Shown here: positions 43,061 to 58,000 of the stretch, piece after piece
Layout of the letters: each line of letters begins with the position of its first letter
Position numbering within the stretch: position 1 is the first letter of the stretch
Assembly (NCBI GenBank): GCA_028286605.1
Contig: JAQBRE010000007.1
Coordinates: 1-64,000, forward strand
Length of the DNA: 64,000 bases
Direction: 5' to 3'
Source of the DNA: Parcubacteria group bacterium
GTDB lineage: Bacteria > Patescibacteria > Paceibacteria > UBA9973 > UBA2103
The notes under the pieces: model-generated
Databases searched by the model: none
Told to the model about the DNA's origin: nothing
The model's input: only the letters and a program-made list of their open reading frames with translations
Program-made: the position numbers and the translations under genes

Positions 43061-46000
43061 ATGACTTTGAACCTTGATCAACACCTCCTCTCCACGAAAG
43101 ATGCTTCGGCTCTTTCGGGATACAACGCGGACTATCTTTCGCGTCTCTGTCGCTCTGGAAAAATCGCTGGAACGCAGATAGGACGAACGTGGTTGGTGAA
43201 CAGTGAATCGCTACAGCAGTTCGTGCGCGAACAGGAAGAGCGCAAGCAGCAGATTTCTTCAGAACTTTCGCAGTCGCGTGAGAAAGAATATCAGCACGCG
43301 CAGAAGAATACTCCAGCACGCGCAGAAAAGAAGTCAAAGAGCACTATAGGTGCGGTTCGAAGTCCGTTCACCACGTTCGTTCGCACGCCGGCATTCGCGT
43401 TCGCGCTTTCTATCCTGGTCATGGGAACGAGCGTGTACGCAGCGACCTTCGGTCCTATCAGCTCCGTGATGGAACATGCGGGCGCGCTTACGTCTGCAGC
43501 GCAGCAGACGATTACGGGTTCAACGAATACGGTTGCACCGCGCCTGCGCATCGCATCGAACGTAAGCGCAGCACGCACGAGTACGCCTGCGACACTCGCG
43601 GTGAATACGAAGCCGCTCAAGCCAGTGATCGACGGCAATGCGATCGCGACGCGCCTTGCACGCATCGACGCGCCGAACGCACGCGACGGAGATACGTACC
43701 GGCTTGTCGCCTACGATGCTGCTGCGAACAACGCAGCAGCACTGCACGCATCGCGCGCTCAGAATGAGCGCGCGTTCGGTCGTTTTATAGAGAGCGATGA
43801 ACCGATTTCTGCACGTGTAGCAGACGCAGGAACCGCACTGACCTCGAGCACGCGAGATGCGTACGATACGATCCTTAATTCATATGCGTTCTCGCTCAAC
43901 CGAGCTGGCGATGCATCGCTCGCATTCGCTGCAGATATGCGCGATACAGTCGTACGTTCGCCGCAACTTTCCACAGCATTGCTCGATACCTATTCGAATA
44001 GCATGTACGCATGGGTCGATGGTTCGCAGATGCTGACGGCACGCACGGCTGATGCTGAAGTCGCCGCAGGACCTGCGGCGCTTGCGATCGCAGACGACAC
44101 GCAGCAGAACGTGCACGCGCTCGCGCTCGCGACGCAGTCTGCCGTTGATAGTCAGCTCGATGCGACGCATGGCGCCGCATCGCTCGCGATGGATTTCGCG
44201 CCACATGCGGTTGGCGGAGTCGTCGCTCTTGGCGACAAGATTCCTTCTACGATTCCCGTCATCAATGCACAGAGCGTTCTTGTTCCAACGAATATCGTCG
44301 CCAGTGCAGCATCGTTCTCGCCCTTCGACGGAACCGTCTTCTTGACGCAGGGCCGTCAGATAGCCTTTGCGGCATATGGCGCGATTCATAGTTTCGCAGA
44401 CTCTGTTCGTGGCGCGTACGCGAAGACGCTAGCCTATATGTTCGGCACGAAGACGCAGCTCGCGGTCGTTCCGCTTCCGCCTGCAATCACGATTCCTGGC
44501 TACACTATTCGCGAACCTCAGAATGGCCAGGCGCCTTCTGACTACACGGGATACGCATACATCGGCGGAACGACCACACGCATCACGAACATACAGAATT
44601 ACTTCAGCACCACCGGCGGTGTAACGAAGCAGATGCTTGATGAGTCGATCGATGCAGCGACGCTGAGCTTGAGCGGAAACAGCAGTGGAGGCGGCGGCAC
44701 GACGGTAATCACGGGCGGAGGAGGATTCAGTGGCGGCGCGCTAAGCGCAACGACCGGCGACTTTTCGAGCGACGTGAACGTAGACGGAAACTTCACACTT
44801 GCAGGAACGCTCGCGAGCGCGGGTGAGATCAGTGCGCCATTCTTTACTGCCACATCGCTCGCTGCGACGTCGACACTTCCGAACATCATTTCGAATTCAT
44901 TCAGTATCGGCGGTGACACGATTACGGATTTCACCGGAACGGGCCTTGCAGTCGTGAATGGAAAACTTACTGCGACAGCAACGACATCGAATGCATTCCA
45001 GCAGGGGGGAAATATCTTCGGCACGACTGCGACCCTCGGTACGCAGGATGCGAACCCACTCGCATTCATCACGAACAACATCGCACGCATGACGATTGAT
45101 GCAGCAGGCAACGTTACGGTCGGCACGACGACATCTGCATCACTGCTTACGATCGGCGGTGATACGCGCGGCGATACGTTCACGGCAGTCGGCACAGGCA
45201 CCTCGACGCTTCCGCGTCTTGCAACGAGCGCGCTCGCGCTCGGCAACGATTACGTGACGGGCTTCACCGGCAACGGTCTTGCGGTCGTCGGCGGCGTGCT
45301 CGGCCTCGCCGGCAGCAACAATTATTTCTCGACGACCTCGTCTGACTTCTGGCTGGGTACGAAGAGCACGAGCGATCTTGCGGAGGGTTCCAAGCTGTAC
45401 TTCACGAATGCGCGCGCAGACGCGCGCATCAATGCGACCACTACCATCGGTACGCTCACTTCCGCGCCTAACCTCGGTACGCTTTCAACGACGCTCACGG
45501 GCATCGTGAAGGCAACGAGCGGTGTGCTCTCGAGTGCGGTTGCCGGAACAGATTACGAGAACCCGCTTGCATTCGTGTATCCATTGCAGCGAACGCTTAA
45601 TAGCATCAGTCTTGCATTCGGTACTACCACCGCAAACTCATGGAGCCAGCTGCAATCCTTCGGCAACATAACTGCAGCGAACGCAACCACTACGACGCTC
45701 GATGCTACTACGCTTGGCCTCGGCAATTCATACTTCACCTCGCTCCTTGGTAGCGGCCTGCAGAATGTTGGTGGCGTACTCACGCTTGATCGCACGGGTG
45801 ACTGGACCGGCACATTCGGCGGCCAGATCCCTAGCTATTATCTAGATAGTGCGAATCAGACTGGCGTTCTTGCGCAGGCAAACGGCGGCACGGGCATCGG
45901 CAGCTTTAATCCAGGCGATATCCTGTATGCCGATAACATGGGTACGCTGACGACGCTTCCTGTCGGTTCAACAGGCCAGGTGCTCAAGATACAGGCTGGA

Positions 46001-49000
46001 TTGCCGCAATGGGGCGTTGACGCGACGGTCGGTGCCGGCGGTTCAGACGGAATCTTCGCGACATCTTCTGGCCTAGTCTATCCACTCGATACAAGCAATA
46101 CCTTGCTTGTCGGCACGAACGCAACCTCGACGACAAACAGTATCTTCGAAGTGCATGGTCAGAGCTACTTCTCATCGAAGCTCAGCATTGCGACTACCAC
46201 CGCGCCGGTAGCGCTCTCTGTAGGTGGTTCAGGCTACTTCACAGGCGGCCTCGGTGTTGGCATTCTTAATACGGTTGCTGGTACATTGCGCACCTCGGGC
46301 GCTGCGGACATCGGAGGTAACCTTATCGTGACGGGCGCAACCACGCTTGCTTCTGCAACCTCCTCTTCGTTCTTCACTTCGAACTTCGGTATCGGCAGCA
46401 CGTATTTCAGCTCGCTTACCGGCGCAGGACTCCTTGATACCGCAGGCGTGTTGACGCTCGACACGACAGGCAACTGGGCGGGTACATTCAATGGCCACGC
46501 CAGCTCGTTCTATCTTGATGCGACGAACTTGAATAATTTTGGAACGCCGTTCTACACGTTCCTTCACGCAACAACTACCGACGCGCTCGCAGAAGGTGTT
46601 TCGCATCTGTACTTCACGGATGCGCGCGCAGATGCGCGCATAAACGCGACCTCGACCATCGGCACGCTCACTTCCGCGCCGAACCTCGGAACAGTATCGA
46701 CGTCGTTGAACGGTTTGCTTAAGGCAACGAGCGGCGTGCTCTCTGTTGCTTCTGCGGGGACAGACTTCCAGGCGCCGATAACTGCAAGCTACCCGGTACT
46801 CTTCTCTGGAAATAATGTTTCGCTCGCATTCAGTACGACCACTACGAATAGCTGGTCATCGCTTCAGACATTCGGCGCAGGCTTCGTTTCGCAGGCTTCC
46901 TCGACGGTTGCTGGTCCGCTTACGGTCTCGGGTGCCTTCACGATTCCAAGTGTCACGAATGCATTGCTTTCATCGAATGGAAGCGGAGTCGTAGGGGCAA
47001 CGACGATCGGAAACGGCCTTGCGTTCAGTGCAAATACGCTTTCCGTCTCAACATCGTCGCTTGCGTCCGGTTTCTTCAAGCAGAGCGGAAATGCATTCGG
47101 CACTACGGCAGTACTCGGTACTACCGATAGTAATGCGCTTACGTTCATAACCAGCAACACAGAGCGCGCACGATTCGATACCTCCGGTAATTTCGGCATC
47201 GGCACCAGCTCGCCCTCGCAGCTTCTTTCGGTGCAGGGAAGCGGGTTGTTCTCTGGAAACATTTCTGCCGCGAATGTAACGGCAACGGGCTCGCTCGCTG
47301 TTGTAGGAGTAACTAACACCGGCAATGAGCAGATCACGGGCGGCCTCGGTGTCGGTGTCGTAAACACGACGGCCGGTACGATCGTTACAACCGGCGCGAT
47401 CACTACCGGCTCTCAGTTCATCGGTCTTGCGAGCGATGGCGTCTCCGCACCATCCTTCACCTGGGCTACCGACATCACGACCGGTATCTATCATGCTGCC
47501 GGCAACACCATCGGCTTCACTACTGCTGGTGTCGGACGTGCGGTCATCGACGGCAACGGTAATCTCGGCATCGGCAGCACTTCGCCTGCAGCGAAGCTTT
47601 CCGTTGAAGGAAACGCGCTCATTCACGGCACGGCAACCATCGACGGCTTGGGAAGCGGCCTCGTGAAATCTACGAATGGCTTGCTTGGGCTCGCGGTTGC
47701 GGGTACTGATTACGCGGCACCCTTCACCGCAACGTATCCGATCCTGTTCTCCGCGAATAATCTTTCGCTCGCATTCGGCACGACCACCGCGAACTCATGG
47801 AGCCAGCTCCAGCAGTTCAATGGAGCTGCGTCGTCGACGCAGCTCACTGTTACGGGCAACACTTATCTTGCGACGAACGCAGGCAGCGTTGGTATCGGAA
47901 CTTCCTCGCCGTTCACGACACTTGGTGTTGCGGGCACGGTCTTCGCAAGTGGAAACATAACGACGACAGGAACGCTCACTGCGACTGCGCTTGGTACGCA
48001 TTTCGCCGTTGCTTCGAATAACGGCACGCTTACGGCGCCGAATGCGTTCGTCGACACGTTCCTTAATGATGTCTCTCAACAATCTGTCGTGACAGGATTT
48101 TTTGGAATAAACACAAGTACGGGAGGATTTTATCGAACGCTTACCGGCACTGCCGGTCAGATAACGGTTGCGAATGGTAGCGGGGCGGGAGGAAATCCAA
48201 CATTCTCGCTTCCAACGGCAATTACAGGGGTGAACAGCATCACCGCAGCAGCAAGCACGAACCTTACCCTCGCGTCGGGAGGTTCGAGTGCTACGAGCGT
48301 ACTTCTTACTCCTAACGGGGGTGGGGTCGGTATCGGTACCACCTCGCCCTCGCAGCTTCTTTCGGTGCAGGGCAACGGCCTTTTCTCCGGAAACATCGCC
48401 GTTGCAAATATCACGGCGACAGGAACTCTTGCTACGGCTGGTATCACTGATTCTGGAAACGCGCAGATAACCGGAGGGCTCGGTGTCGGAACAGTAAATA
48501 CTACGGCCGGTACGATCGTTACAACCGGCGCCATCACCACCGGCTCTCAGTTCATCGGTCTCGCCTCAGACGCTGTAAATACGCCATCCTTTACCTGGGC
48601 TGGCGACCTTACGACCGGCATCTACCACGCTGCGGGCAACACCATCGGCTTCACCACTTCAGGCGTTGAGCGCGCACGCATCGATGGCAACGGATTCCTC
48701 GGCCTTGGTTCGACCACGCCATCCACACGCCTTTCCGTGGAGGGCAACGCGCTCATTCACGGCACGGTTACGGTTGATGGGCTCGGTTCAGGATTGGTTA
48801 AGTCTACGAATGGAACGCTTGGGCTCGCGGTCGCGGGTACTGACTATGAAAATCCGTTGACATTCAATGCACCGCTTTCACGTACTGTGAATGCAATATC
48901 GATATCACAGGCAACTGTATCTACGAACGGATATCTTGCCTCTGCAGATTTCAATCTCTTTAATAATAAAGTTTCTTCCACTTCACTTTCGGGTGCTTCG

Positions 49001-52000
49001 GTAATCTCCTATACCTCGGGTACAGGGGTCATAACCACTACGGGCGGTACATTCGGAGGTGGGAATTATGTTTTCCCTGCGAACACTTCGGTTGCGGGTA
49101 ATCTTATAGCAAATACCATTCAACGTGTATTAAATACAAGCACACAGAATATTGGCACCACCTCAACGGTAGTATTAGGTGCAGGAGGCACAACGAATAT
49201 CGTCGGAGGTAATGCTTCGTTTTCAGGTGCAGGCGGCAACGTAACGCTTACGGGAGGCACCGGAATTGCTGCAGGAGGAAATATTGTTATCAATGCGGGG
49301 ACTGGCGCATCAACTGGCAGCATCCTTCTTGGAAGCACGGCTGGGTTCGTGGGTATCGCCACCTCCACGCCTGGTTCGCTTCTTTCCATCGGAGGCGTCG
49401 CAAACTTCACCGCAGCGACCTCGACCTTATATGGTAGCGGGGGAATCAATCTGAGCGCGGGTTGTTTCGCGATCAACGGCGCATGCGTCGGCGGTAATAC
49501 GCTTTCGTTCTCCTACCCGCTTACGCTTAGCGGCACGAATGTGTCGCTCGCATTCGGCACTACCACGGCGAACACTTGGAGCGCACTCCAGACATTCAAC
49601 GGCGGCGTGAGCGCATCAACGATCATTACTTCGGGCGCAATCACCACCGGCTCTCAGTTCATCGGCCTCGCTTCAGACGGCGCCTCTGCACCATCCTTCA
49701 CCTGGGCCGGTGATCTCACGACGGGTATCTATCATGCCGCCGGTAATACTATCGGCTTCACGACGAGCGGCGTTGAGCGCGCACGCATCGATGGCAACGG
49801 ATTCCTCGGCCTTGGTTCCACCACGCCATCCACACGCCTTTCCGTTGAAGGGAATGCGCTCATTCACGGCACGGCAACCATCGACGGCTTGGGAAGCGGC
49901 CTCGTGAAATCTACGAATGGCTTGCTTGGGCTCGCGGTTGCCGGTACCGATTACCTTGCTCCTGGTTCACTTTCTGCAACGTATCCAATTCTTTATTCGG
50001 GAAATAACTTCTCACTTGCATTCGGCACGACCACCGCGAACTCATGGAGCGCACTTCAGACATTCAACGGCGGTGCTTCAACGACGCAGCTCACTTCAAC
50101 CGGCAGTACCTATCTTGCAACGACGGGTGGCAATGTAGGTGTCGGAACGGCAGCGCCAGCTTTCAAACTTGATGTTGCAGGACCGATAAATACGGATATA
50201 TTCTCGGGTTACTACCAGGGTGGTAAGTTGTTGGCTTACGCGTCTTCTACGAACGACGATACGATCTTCGGTCTTGGTTCAGGCGGACAAAATGCCACCA
50301 CAAGCGCAGCGATCAAATCGCTAACGGCATTCGGCTTCAATGCGTTGGCGGCTAATACCACAGGTAACGTTAACAACGCGTTCGGAGCAAATGCTCTCGC
50401 GGCAAACACGACAGGCGGAGGGAACAACGCGTTCGGAGCAAATACGCTCACGGTGAATATCTCAGGCAGCCTCAACGACGCGTTCGGAAACGGTGTCCTT
50501 ATCCGTAACACAACAGGTTCTGGTAACAATGCTATTGGCAGCGGCGTTCTCTCCAACAACACGACTGGTTCTAATAATAATGCCATCGGCAGTCTTACTC
50601 TCGTAGGTAATACCACTGGTTCTAATAATAATGCCATCGGCAATCTGGCCCTCAACGGCAACACCGGCAACAGCAACAGCGCTCTTGGCGATCAAGCAGG
50701 GTCTGTTACTACCGCCGGCAGCCAGAACCTCTTCCTCGGCGCACAGTCGAACACGATAGGAGCTGGATATATCAGCACCGGCTCCAACAACATCGGCATC
50801 GGCTACAACACGCTCTTCCCGAGCGCAACAGCAAGCAACCAGCTGAACATAGGTAACTTCATATACGGTACGATTGCCGCGACTTCGAGCGCAAGCACTT
50901 TCAGCGCGCCGGGTACCGGCCTCCTCGGTATCGGTTCCTCGACGCCAGGCTCGCTCCTTTCTATCGGCAACACGAACGGCATCAACTTCTCGACAGCGAC
51001 TTCAACGTTCTCTTCAACGGGAGGTATCAACCTCACGAACGGTTGTTACGCAGTAAACGGTGTCTGTGTCGGAACGAACGCAGGAACTGTAACTTCCGTT
51101 GACGCATCCGGCGGCACCACCGGCCTCACGTTCAGCGGCGGCCCTGTTACTACAAGCGGAACACTCGCGCTCGCAGGAACGCTCGTTGTTGCGAACGGTG
51201 GTACAGGAAGCACGACCCTTTCAGGTCTCTTGAAAGGAAACGGAACAGGATCACTCCTTACTGCGATTGCAGGGACCGATTACCTTGCTCCTGGTTCACT
51301 TTCTGCAACGTATCCAATTCTTTATTCGGGAAATAACTTCTCACTTGCATTCGGTACCACGACTGCAAACTCATGGAGCCAGCTTCAGACGTTCACCTCA
51401 GGGTTTGTTTCTCAGGCATCGTCGACAATAACAGGTGTCCTTAACCTGGGTAACAATGTGAACTTTAACGAAGCAGGTACCACGACGCTTAAGACGCCTG
51501 ATCAATCGAGCGGCAATATAGGATCGATCTTAATCTCAACAGGCGCGGTTAGTGGTGTTGCAAACCCGGGGAATATCACGATTATGCCAGGAAACTCGCC
51601 TGGCTCTGGGGGTAATGTCCTTATTAAGGGCGGTTCCGCAGGATTCGGGACGCCTGGAAACGTAACAATACAGCCAGGGATAGGTATTTCGGCTGGATAC
51701 GCATTACTGGCATCTAACGGAGGCTTAGTAGGTATTGGTGCAACCACAACTCCTTCGCAGCTTCTTTCGGTGCAGGGCAATGGCCTCTTCTCCGGAAACA
51801 TCAGTGCGGCGAACCTTACCGCAACAGGTACCGTTACAACGGCAAACCTTACACTCGCAGCGCTTAACGGTCCGCTACAAGCGATCAACGGTGTCGTCTC
51901 TGCAACGACTTCTATTGGCGTTGTGTATGGCGGTACGGGCTCAACGACGCTCACCGGCCTACTGAAGGGAAATGGCACAGGATCACTGCTCTCTGCTGTT

Positions 52001-55000
52001 GCCGGCACCGACTATCAGGCACCTCTTACGTTCGTGTACCCGCTTCTCAATAGTGCGAATACTATTAGCCTTGATTTTGGTACAACGACAGCGAATACAT
52101 GGAGCGGCCTTCAGACCTTCGGTGCCGGTTTCGTTTCGCAAGCATCATCGACTGTTGCTGGCAACTTCACGGCTACTGGCTTTATCAGTACAAGTGGTAC
52201 GACTGGCGGCTATCAGATTGACAATCAGCTCTTTGCGTACGGATCGACGACGAGCGGCGCGGTCGTCCTTGGGTTTGGCGCGGGAGGAGACGCCCTCACC
52301 ACAGGTACTAGCCCGAACGTTGCTATAGGAAATAATGCGCTGCATATCAATAGCGGAGGCACCTCGAACGTCGCCATCGGCTATCAGGCTATGCTTGTTA
52401 ATCAGACAGGTTCAAGCAATACCGCTATCGGTTCGCAGGCACTGATCTTTAACCAGACAGGTTCAAGCAATACTGCTATCGGTCAGCAGGCGCTCAACTC
52501 TAATACGGTAGGCAGCAACAACGTCGGCATAGGAGCAAATGCTCTTCAAAACAATACGACAGCTACGAATACGGTCGCGATCGGCGTGTTCGCAGCTGGA
52601 GGTTCGGCAGCCTATACAAACCAAGGCGGAACGTATGTTGGTTATTCGTCCGGATTCAGCGCGCATAGTTCCTCGGACTACAATTCGTTCTTCGGATATC
52701 AGTCTGGCGCGCAGGACACTACCGGAAACGACAACATTTTCATTGGCGCACAGCCTAACTTCAGCGGCGCTGGGTATGTGACCACGGGCGCGAACGATAT
52801 CGGCCTCGGTTTCAATACGCGCTTCCCAAGTGCAACGGCAAGCAACCAGCTGAACATCGGTAACTTTATCTATGGAACACTGCCTGCCACCACGACGGCA
52901 AGCACCTTCAGCGTACCGACGGCAGGGCATCTCGGTATCGGTTCCTCCTCTCCGTATGCAAAGCTTTCGGTCCATGCAAATAATGGGTCGACTGACACGA
53001 CGCTCTTCTCGATCGGATCTTCCACCGCAAGCTTGACGACGACACTCTTGAGCGTTAGCAACACCGGTGTCATCACGTCGAATGCTGCCGCAACCTCGAC
53101 GTTCACGAACGGTATCGCTCTCACGGGTGGTTGCGTGAGCGTGAATGGCGCATGTATCGGTGTTGGTTCGGCCGGTACGGTAACCAGCGTTGACGCAGTT
53201 GGCGGCACCACCGGCCTCACGTTCAGTGGCGGCCCCATTACTTCAAGCGGCGTTCTCACGCTTGCCGGCACCCTTGGTGTTGCGAACGGCGGCACAGGCG
53301 CAGTTACACTCACCGGCCTCGTGAAGGGAAACGGTACCGGCGCATTCACCGCAGCAGTTGCCGGTACGGACTACCAGGCACCGCTCGCGTTCACGTATCC
53401 ACTCGTGAATACGGCGAATACGATCTCGCTCGCATTCGGTACCACGACTGCGAACACGTGGAGCCAGTTGCAGCAGTTCAACGGCGGTGCTTCAACGACG
53501 CAGCTCACTGTTACGGGCAGCACCTATCTTGCAACGACTGGAGGGAACGTCGGTGTCGGAACGGCAGCACCAGCATTCAAGCTCGATGTTGCAGGACCAA
53601 TCAATACGAATATATTCTCGGGTTACTATCAGGGCGGCCAGCTGCTTGCCTATGCGTCTTCCACGAACGGTGCTACGATCTTCGGCCTTCAGGCAGGCGG
53701 ACAGAACGCCACCACAAGCGCATCGGCCATCAGCTTAACGGCAATTGGATTCAAGGCATTGTCCGCAAACACCACCGGTTTCGCCAACACTGGAGTAGGT
53801 TTCTCCTCCCTCATTTCTAACACCACCGGTTTCGACAACACCGCTTTCGGTATCAGCGCACTCGGCGGCACCACTATTGGCAGCAACAACGTGGCGGTTG
53901 GTGCCAGCGCACTCTTTGGAAACGTTTCAGGTACCAACAACGTTGCTGTTGGTATTAATGCACTTGGTGCGGATATTTCAGCAACTACCACCGTAGCTGT
54001 GGGATCCGGCGCTGGGTGGGGATCGGGTAACTACTCGAATCAGGGCGGTACGTACCTTGGATATCAAGCAGGAACATTCCTTGCAAACGGCTCAGATTAC
54101 AACACGCTGCTCGGATATCAGTCTGGTTCGCAGGTTACTTCCGGATACGGAAACATCTTGGTGGGACCATCGGTTTCTAGTAACAACCTCACGACAGGTT
54201 CAGGCAACATAGGTATCGGATATAACCTTTCTTTCCCTGCAGCTTCTACGAATAATTATCTCAACATCGGCAGCCTGATCTTCGGCACGCTACCAGCGAC
54301 GACCACCTCACTGACGGCACCAGTTTCAGGTCTGCTCGGCATCGGTACCACTTCGCCGTACGCGAAACTCAGCGTCCAAAGCAATAACGGCGACACCGCA
54401 ACAACGCTCTTCGCGATCGGTTCATCCACCGCATCGCTTAACAGCACACTGTTCAGTGTCAGCAACACCGGTGTGATCACGTCGAATGCTGCAGCAACGT
54501 CAACGTTCACGAACGGTATCGCTCTCACGGGCGGCTGCGTAAGCGTGAACGGTACCTGTCTTGGTACTGGCAGTGGGGGCGTTACTTCCGTAAACGCAGT
54601 CGGCGGCACCACCGGCCTCACGTTCAGTGGCGGGCCGATTACAAGCTCGGGCACACTCACTCTTGCCGGCACGCTCGGCGTTGCGAATGGCGGCACGGGT
54701 TCAACCACGCTCACCGGCCTACTGAAGGGAAATGGCACAGGATCACTCCTCACTGCCGTTGCCGGTACGGATTATCTCGCGCCAGGCTCGCTCTCTGCGA
54801 CGTATCCGATTCTCTACAGTGCTAATAATTTCTCATTGGCCTTCGGTACGACGACCGCTAATACATGGTCTTCGCTTCAAACGTTCACTTCAGGACTTAT
54901 CTCGCAGGCATCCTCAACATTCAGCGGTTCATTGAATGTTACGGGCTCTTCGTACTTCGGCGCGAATGTAGGTATCGGTACCACGACTGCAGCACAGCTG

Positions 55001-58000
55001 CTTACGCTTTCAGCTGCTGATACAAGTACATCGCTGATTACGGCAGCACTTGCTTCTGAATCGATCATCAATAGCGATACTACGAACAACAATACTGCGG
55101 ACCTCGTTTTCAAGACTGCTGATACCGCTGGCGCTACCGTTGTTGGTACGAAACTTGCAACAGTCTTCACGTCGCACACGCCGAGCGGCGTCTCAGCTGA
55201 TCTTGCATTCATAACCCGAAACGCAGGCACGCTCTCTGAGAAGCTGCGTCTCACGGCTGCCGGTAATCTCGGTGTCGGCACTACCACGCCTTCACAGGCA
55301 CTCTCTGTTCAGGGTAATGGTCTCTTCTCTGGAAACATAAGTTCAGCGAACGTTACCGCTACCGGTACTATCACGACACCTAATCTCACGATCGCAGCGC
55401 TTAATGGTCCGCTACAGGCAAACAACGGTGTTGTATCCGCAACGACTTCAATTGGAGTGCAGTACGGCGGTACGGGAGCAATCACCCTCACCGGTCTTAT
55501 AAAGGGAAATGGTACGAGTGCGTTCACCGCAGCAGTAGCAGGAACGGACTACCAGGCCCCGCTCGCGTTCACGTATCCATTGGTTAATACCACCAACACC
55601 ATTTCGCTTGCGTTCGGCACGACGACGGCGAACTCATGGAACAGTCTCCAGCAATTCAATGGCGGACTGACTGCTTCAACGATCACGACGACAGGCAGTG
55701 TCGGTATCGGCACAAGTACTCCTGGTTCACTCCTTTCTATAGGTACTACGAATGGCATTAACTTCAGTACGGCAACATCAACCTTCAGTTCGACGGGCGG
55801 CATCAACCTTACGAATGGATGCTACGCAGTGAACGGCGTGTGTCTTTCAACGGGCGGCGGTACATTCACCAATACGCTTGCGAATGGCGGTACTGCAACA
55901 ACTACCTTCTACGCAGGCGGTTTGGTATTTAGCGACGGCACGAAGCTTACGCAGGCTTCGGGCTCTGGAGCAAGCATTCTTAGCTGGAACAACACGAACG
56001 GATTCCTTGGCATCGGCTCAAGCAGCCCTTCGTATGCGCTTTCCGTTCAGGGTACCAGCGGCATACGTGTGAAGACCACAACGAACACTGCCGCTGCGCT
56101 GGGTATCGAAAACTCACAAGGCACGACAACCCTCCAGGCCGACACTCTTGATTCAAGCGATTCGATCTTCTCTGTCGCAACCTCTACGGGTAACACGTAC
56201 TTCTACGTGGGAGCTGGCGGAAACGTAGGTGTCGGCACGACCACGCCGCTTTCCGCGCTTGCTATCGGCGGCGCAGGAGGTCTTTCCGTGGGAGCAGACT
56301 ACAACATCGCAGCGCCAACGAACGGTGCGATCATCGAAGGCGGGTTAGGTGTCGGCACCACTTCTGTCATGAATAACGACGCGCTTGATGTAAGCGGCGC
56401 AGTGTACATCAACGGCACAGGCACCAACCCACTTGCTCTTTCGGTAGGCGCTACCGCCGCCGCAACCCCGAGCTTCAGCGTAGATCAAAGCGCTGGTATC
56501 GGTACGGGTCTCTCCGTAGTAACGAATCTCGTGGGATCAGGAGTTACGCTGCAGGGTCTTTCTAGTGCTGCAAACGAGAACTTTAATATACTCTCGAAGG
56601 GAGGCGGTAACATCAAGCTGTTCTCTAACGGAGGTTCGATTCAGGTTTCAACCGCATTCGGAAGCCAATATACGTTTGCTGCGACTGCTCTTACTATCAC
56701 CGGCTTCACCGCTGCCGCGAGCGGCAACCACTTCTCCGTCGTAGGGGGTATCGACACCGCCATCACCGCTGCTACAGAATCGTCTGATGTGTATTTCAAC
56801 CTTGGTCAGACGCGCACCAACTTATCCAATACTGCTGTTTCAACTTTCCGAGATTTCCGTATAACGGGCTCGACGCACGCATTCGCTACTGCTGGCGGCG
56901 TGATAAACAATGCCGCAGGATTCTCGGTTGACTTGCCAGATAGCGCCGGCACTAACGCAACGATAAGCACCTCATCAGCTATCTATGTTCCTGGAGGTGC
57001 AGTCACGGGTACGGTATCAACAAGTACTGCCGCAAACCTTCTTGCCTCGACAGGAGCAACGAATAACTTCGCGCTTACGACGAACGGTCGAGTAGTCCAC
57101 AGCAGCCTCACTGCCGGTGCTGGCGCAGGATCCGTCTGTATGAGCGCTACCGGTGAATTGCTCTTCGACAGCGGGGCGAACTGTATCGTGTCCACACCGC
57201 TCGCGAAGCACAATATTCATGGCATCTCAGATGCGCAGGCAGATGAAGTGCTAAGTCTCGACGCTATCCAGTACGACTACAACGACGGAAGCGGTACTCG
57301 TTACGGTTTCAATGCATTGCAGGCCGCGAGCATCGATCCAACACTCGTGGTTTATGCAGCGTCTGACATACAGGTAGTTGGTGCTGATGGAAATCCTGTA
57401 ACCGTAGCGAAGGGCCAGCCATATACCTTCGACTATGGTCGCTACACGGGCCTTCTTACTGCTGAAGTACAGAAGCAGCAGAAGCAGATAAGCCTGCTTG
57501 CAAGCACGACGCTTGCAGCGGCGGCATCCGCAGGCGCTCCTGCGCCCGTTGCAGCAACCACTCTTTCTGCGAATTCAATCTACACGCAGAGCCTCACTAT
57601 TAAGGGCAATGCATTCGCGACATCGTTCGTCGCACCGGCAACGCCGATTACGTTCACGATCGGTTCTACAACGGGCACGCTGCCAAATGAAGTGCTTGCA
57701 TCAGATGGCAGTGGCGTAGACCTCTATAAGGCAGCGACGTATGCAATCACCGGCGTGCAAGCGCTCCAGGCGCAGACGGGCGTGCTCGCGAGCCGTCTTG
57801 ATGCGGTCGAACTGCGCGTGACGATGCTCGAAGCTGAAGCGTCGAGTACGCAAGCAGTAGGCAGCGGCACGCTCTCGCTCGCCGGCTTCGAGGATCTGCT
57901 CGGCCAGATCGGCGTTATCGTGAAGGACGGCATCGCGCACTTCACATCGCTCGCCTTCACGAACCTGATATCAGCACCAGCCGCAGACGGTACGTCGGCA

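Noticed and set aside
47400..51354. Repeats in the giant gene as CRISPR or an insertion sequence
   Set aside because: Units are coding, in frame, variable in length, without spacers of constant size or terminal inverted repeats.
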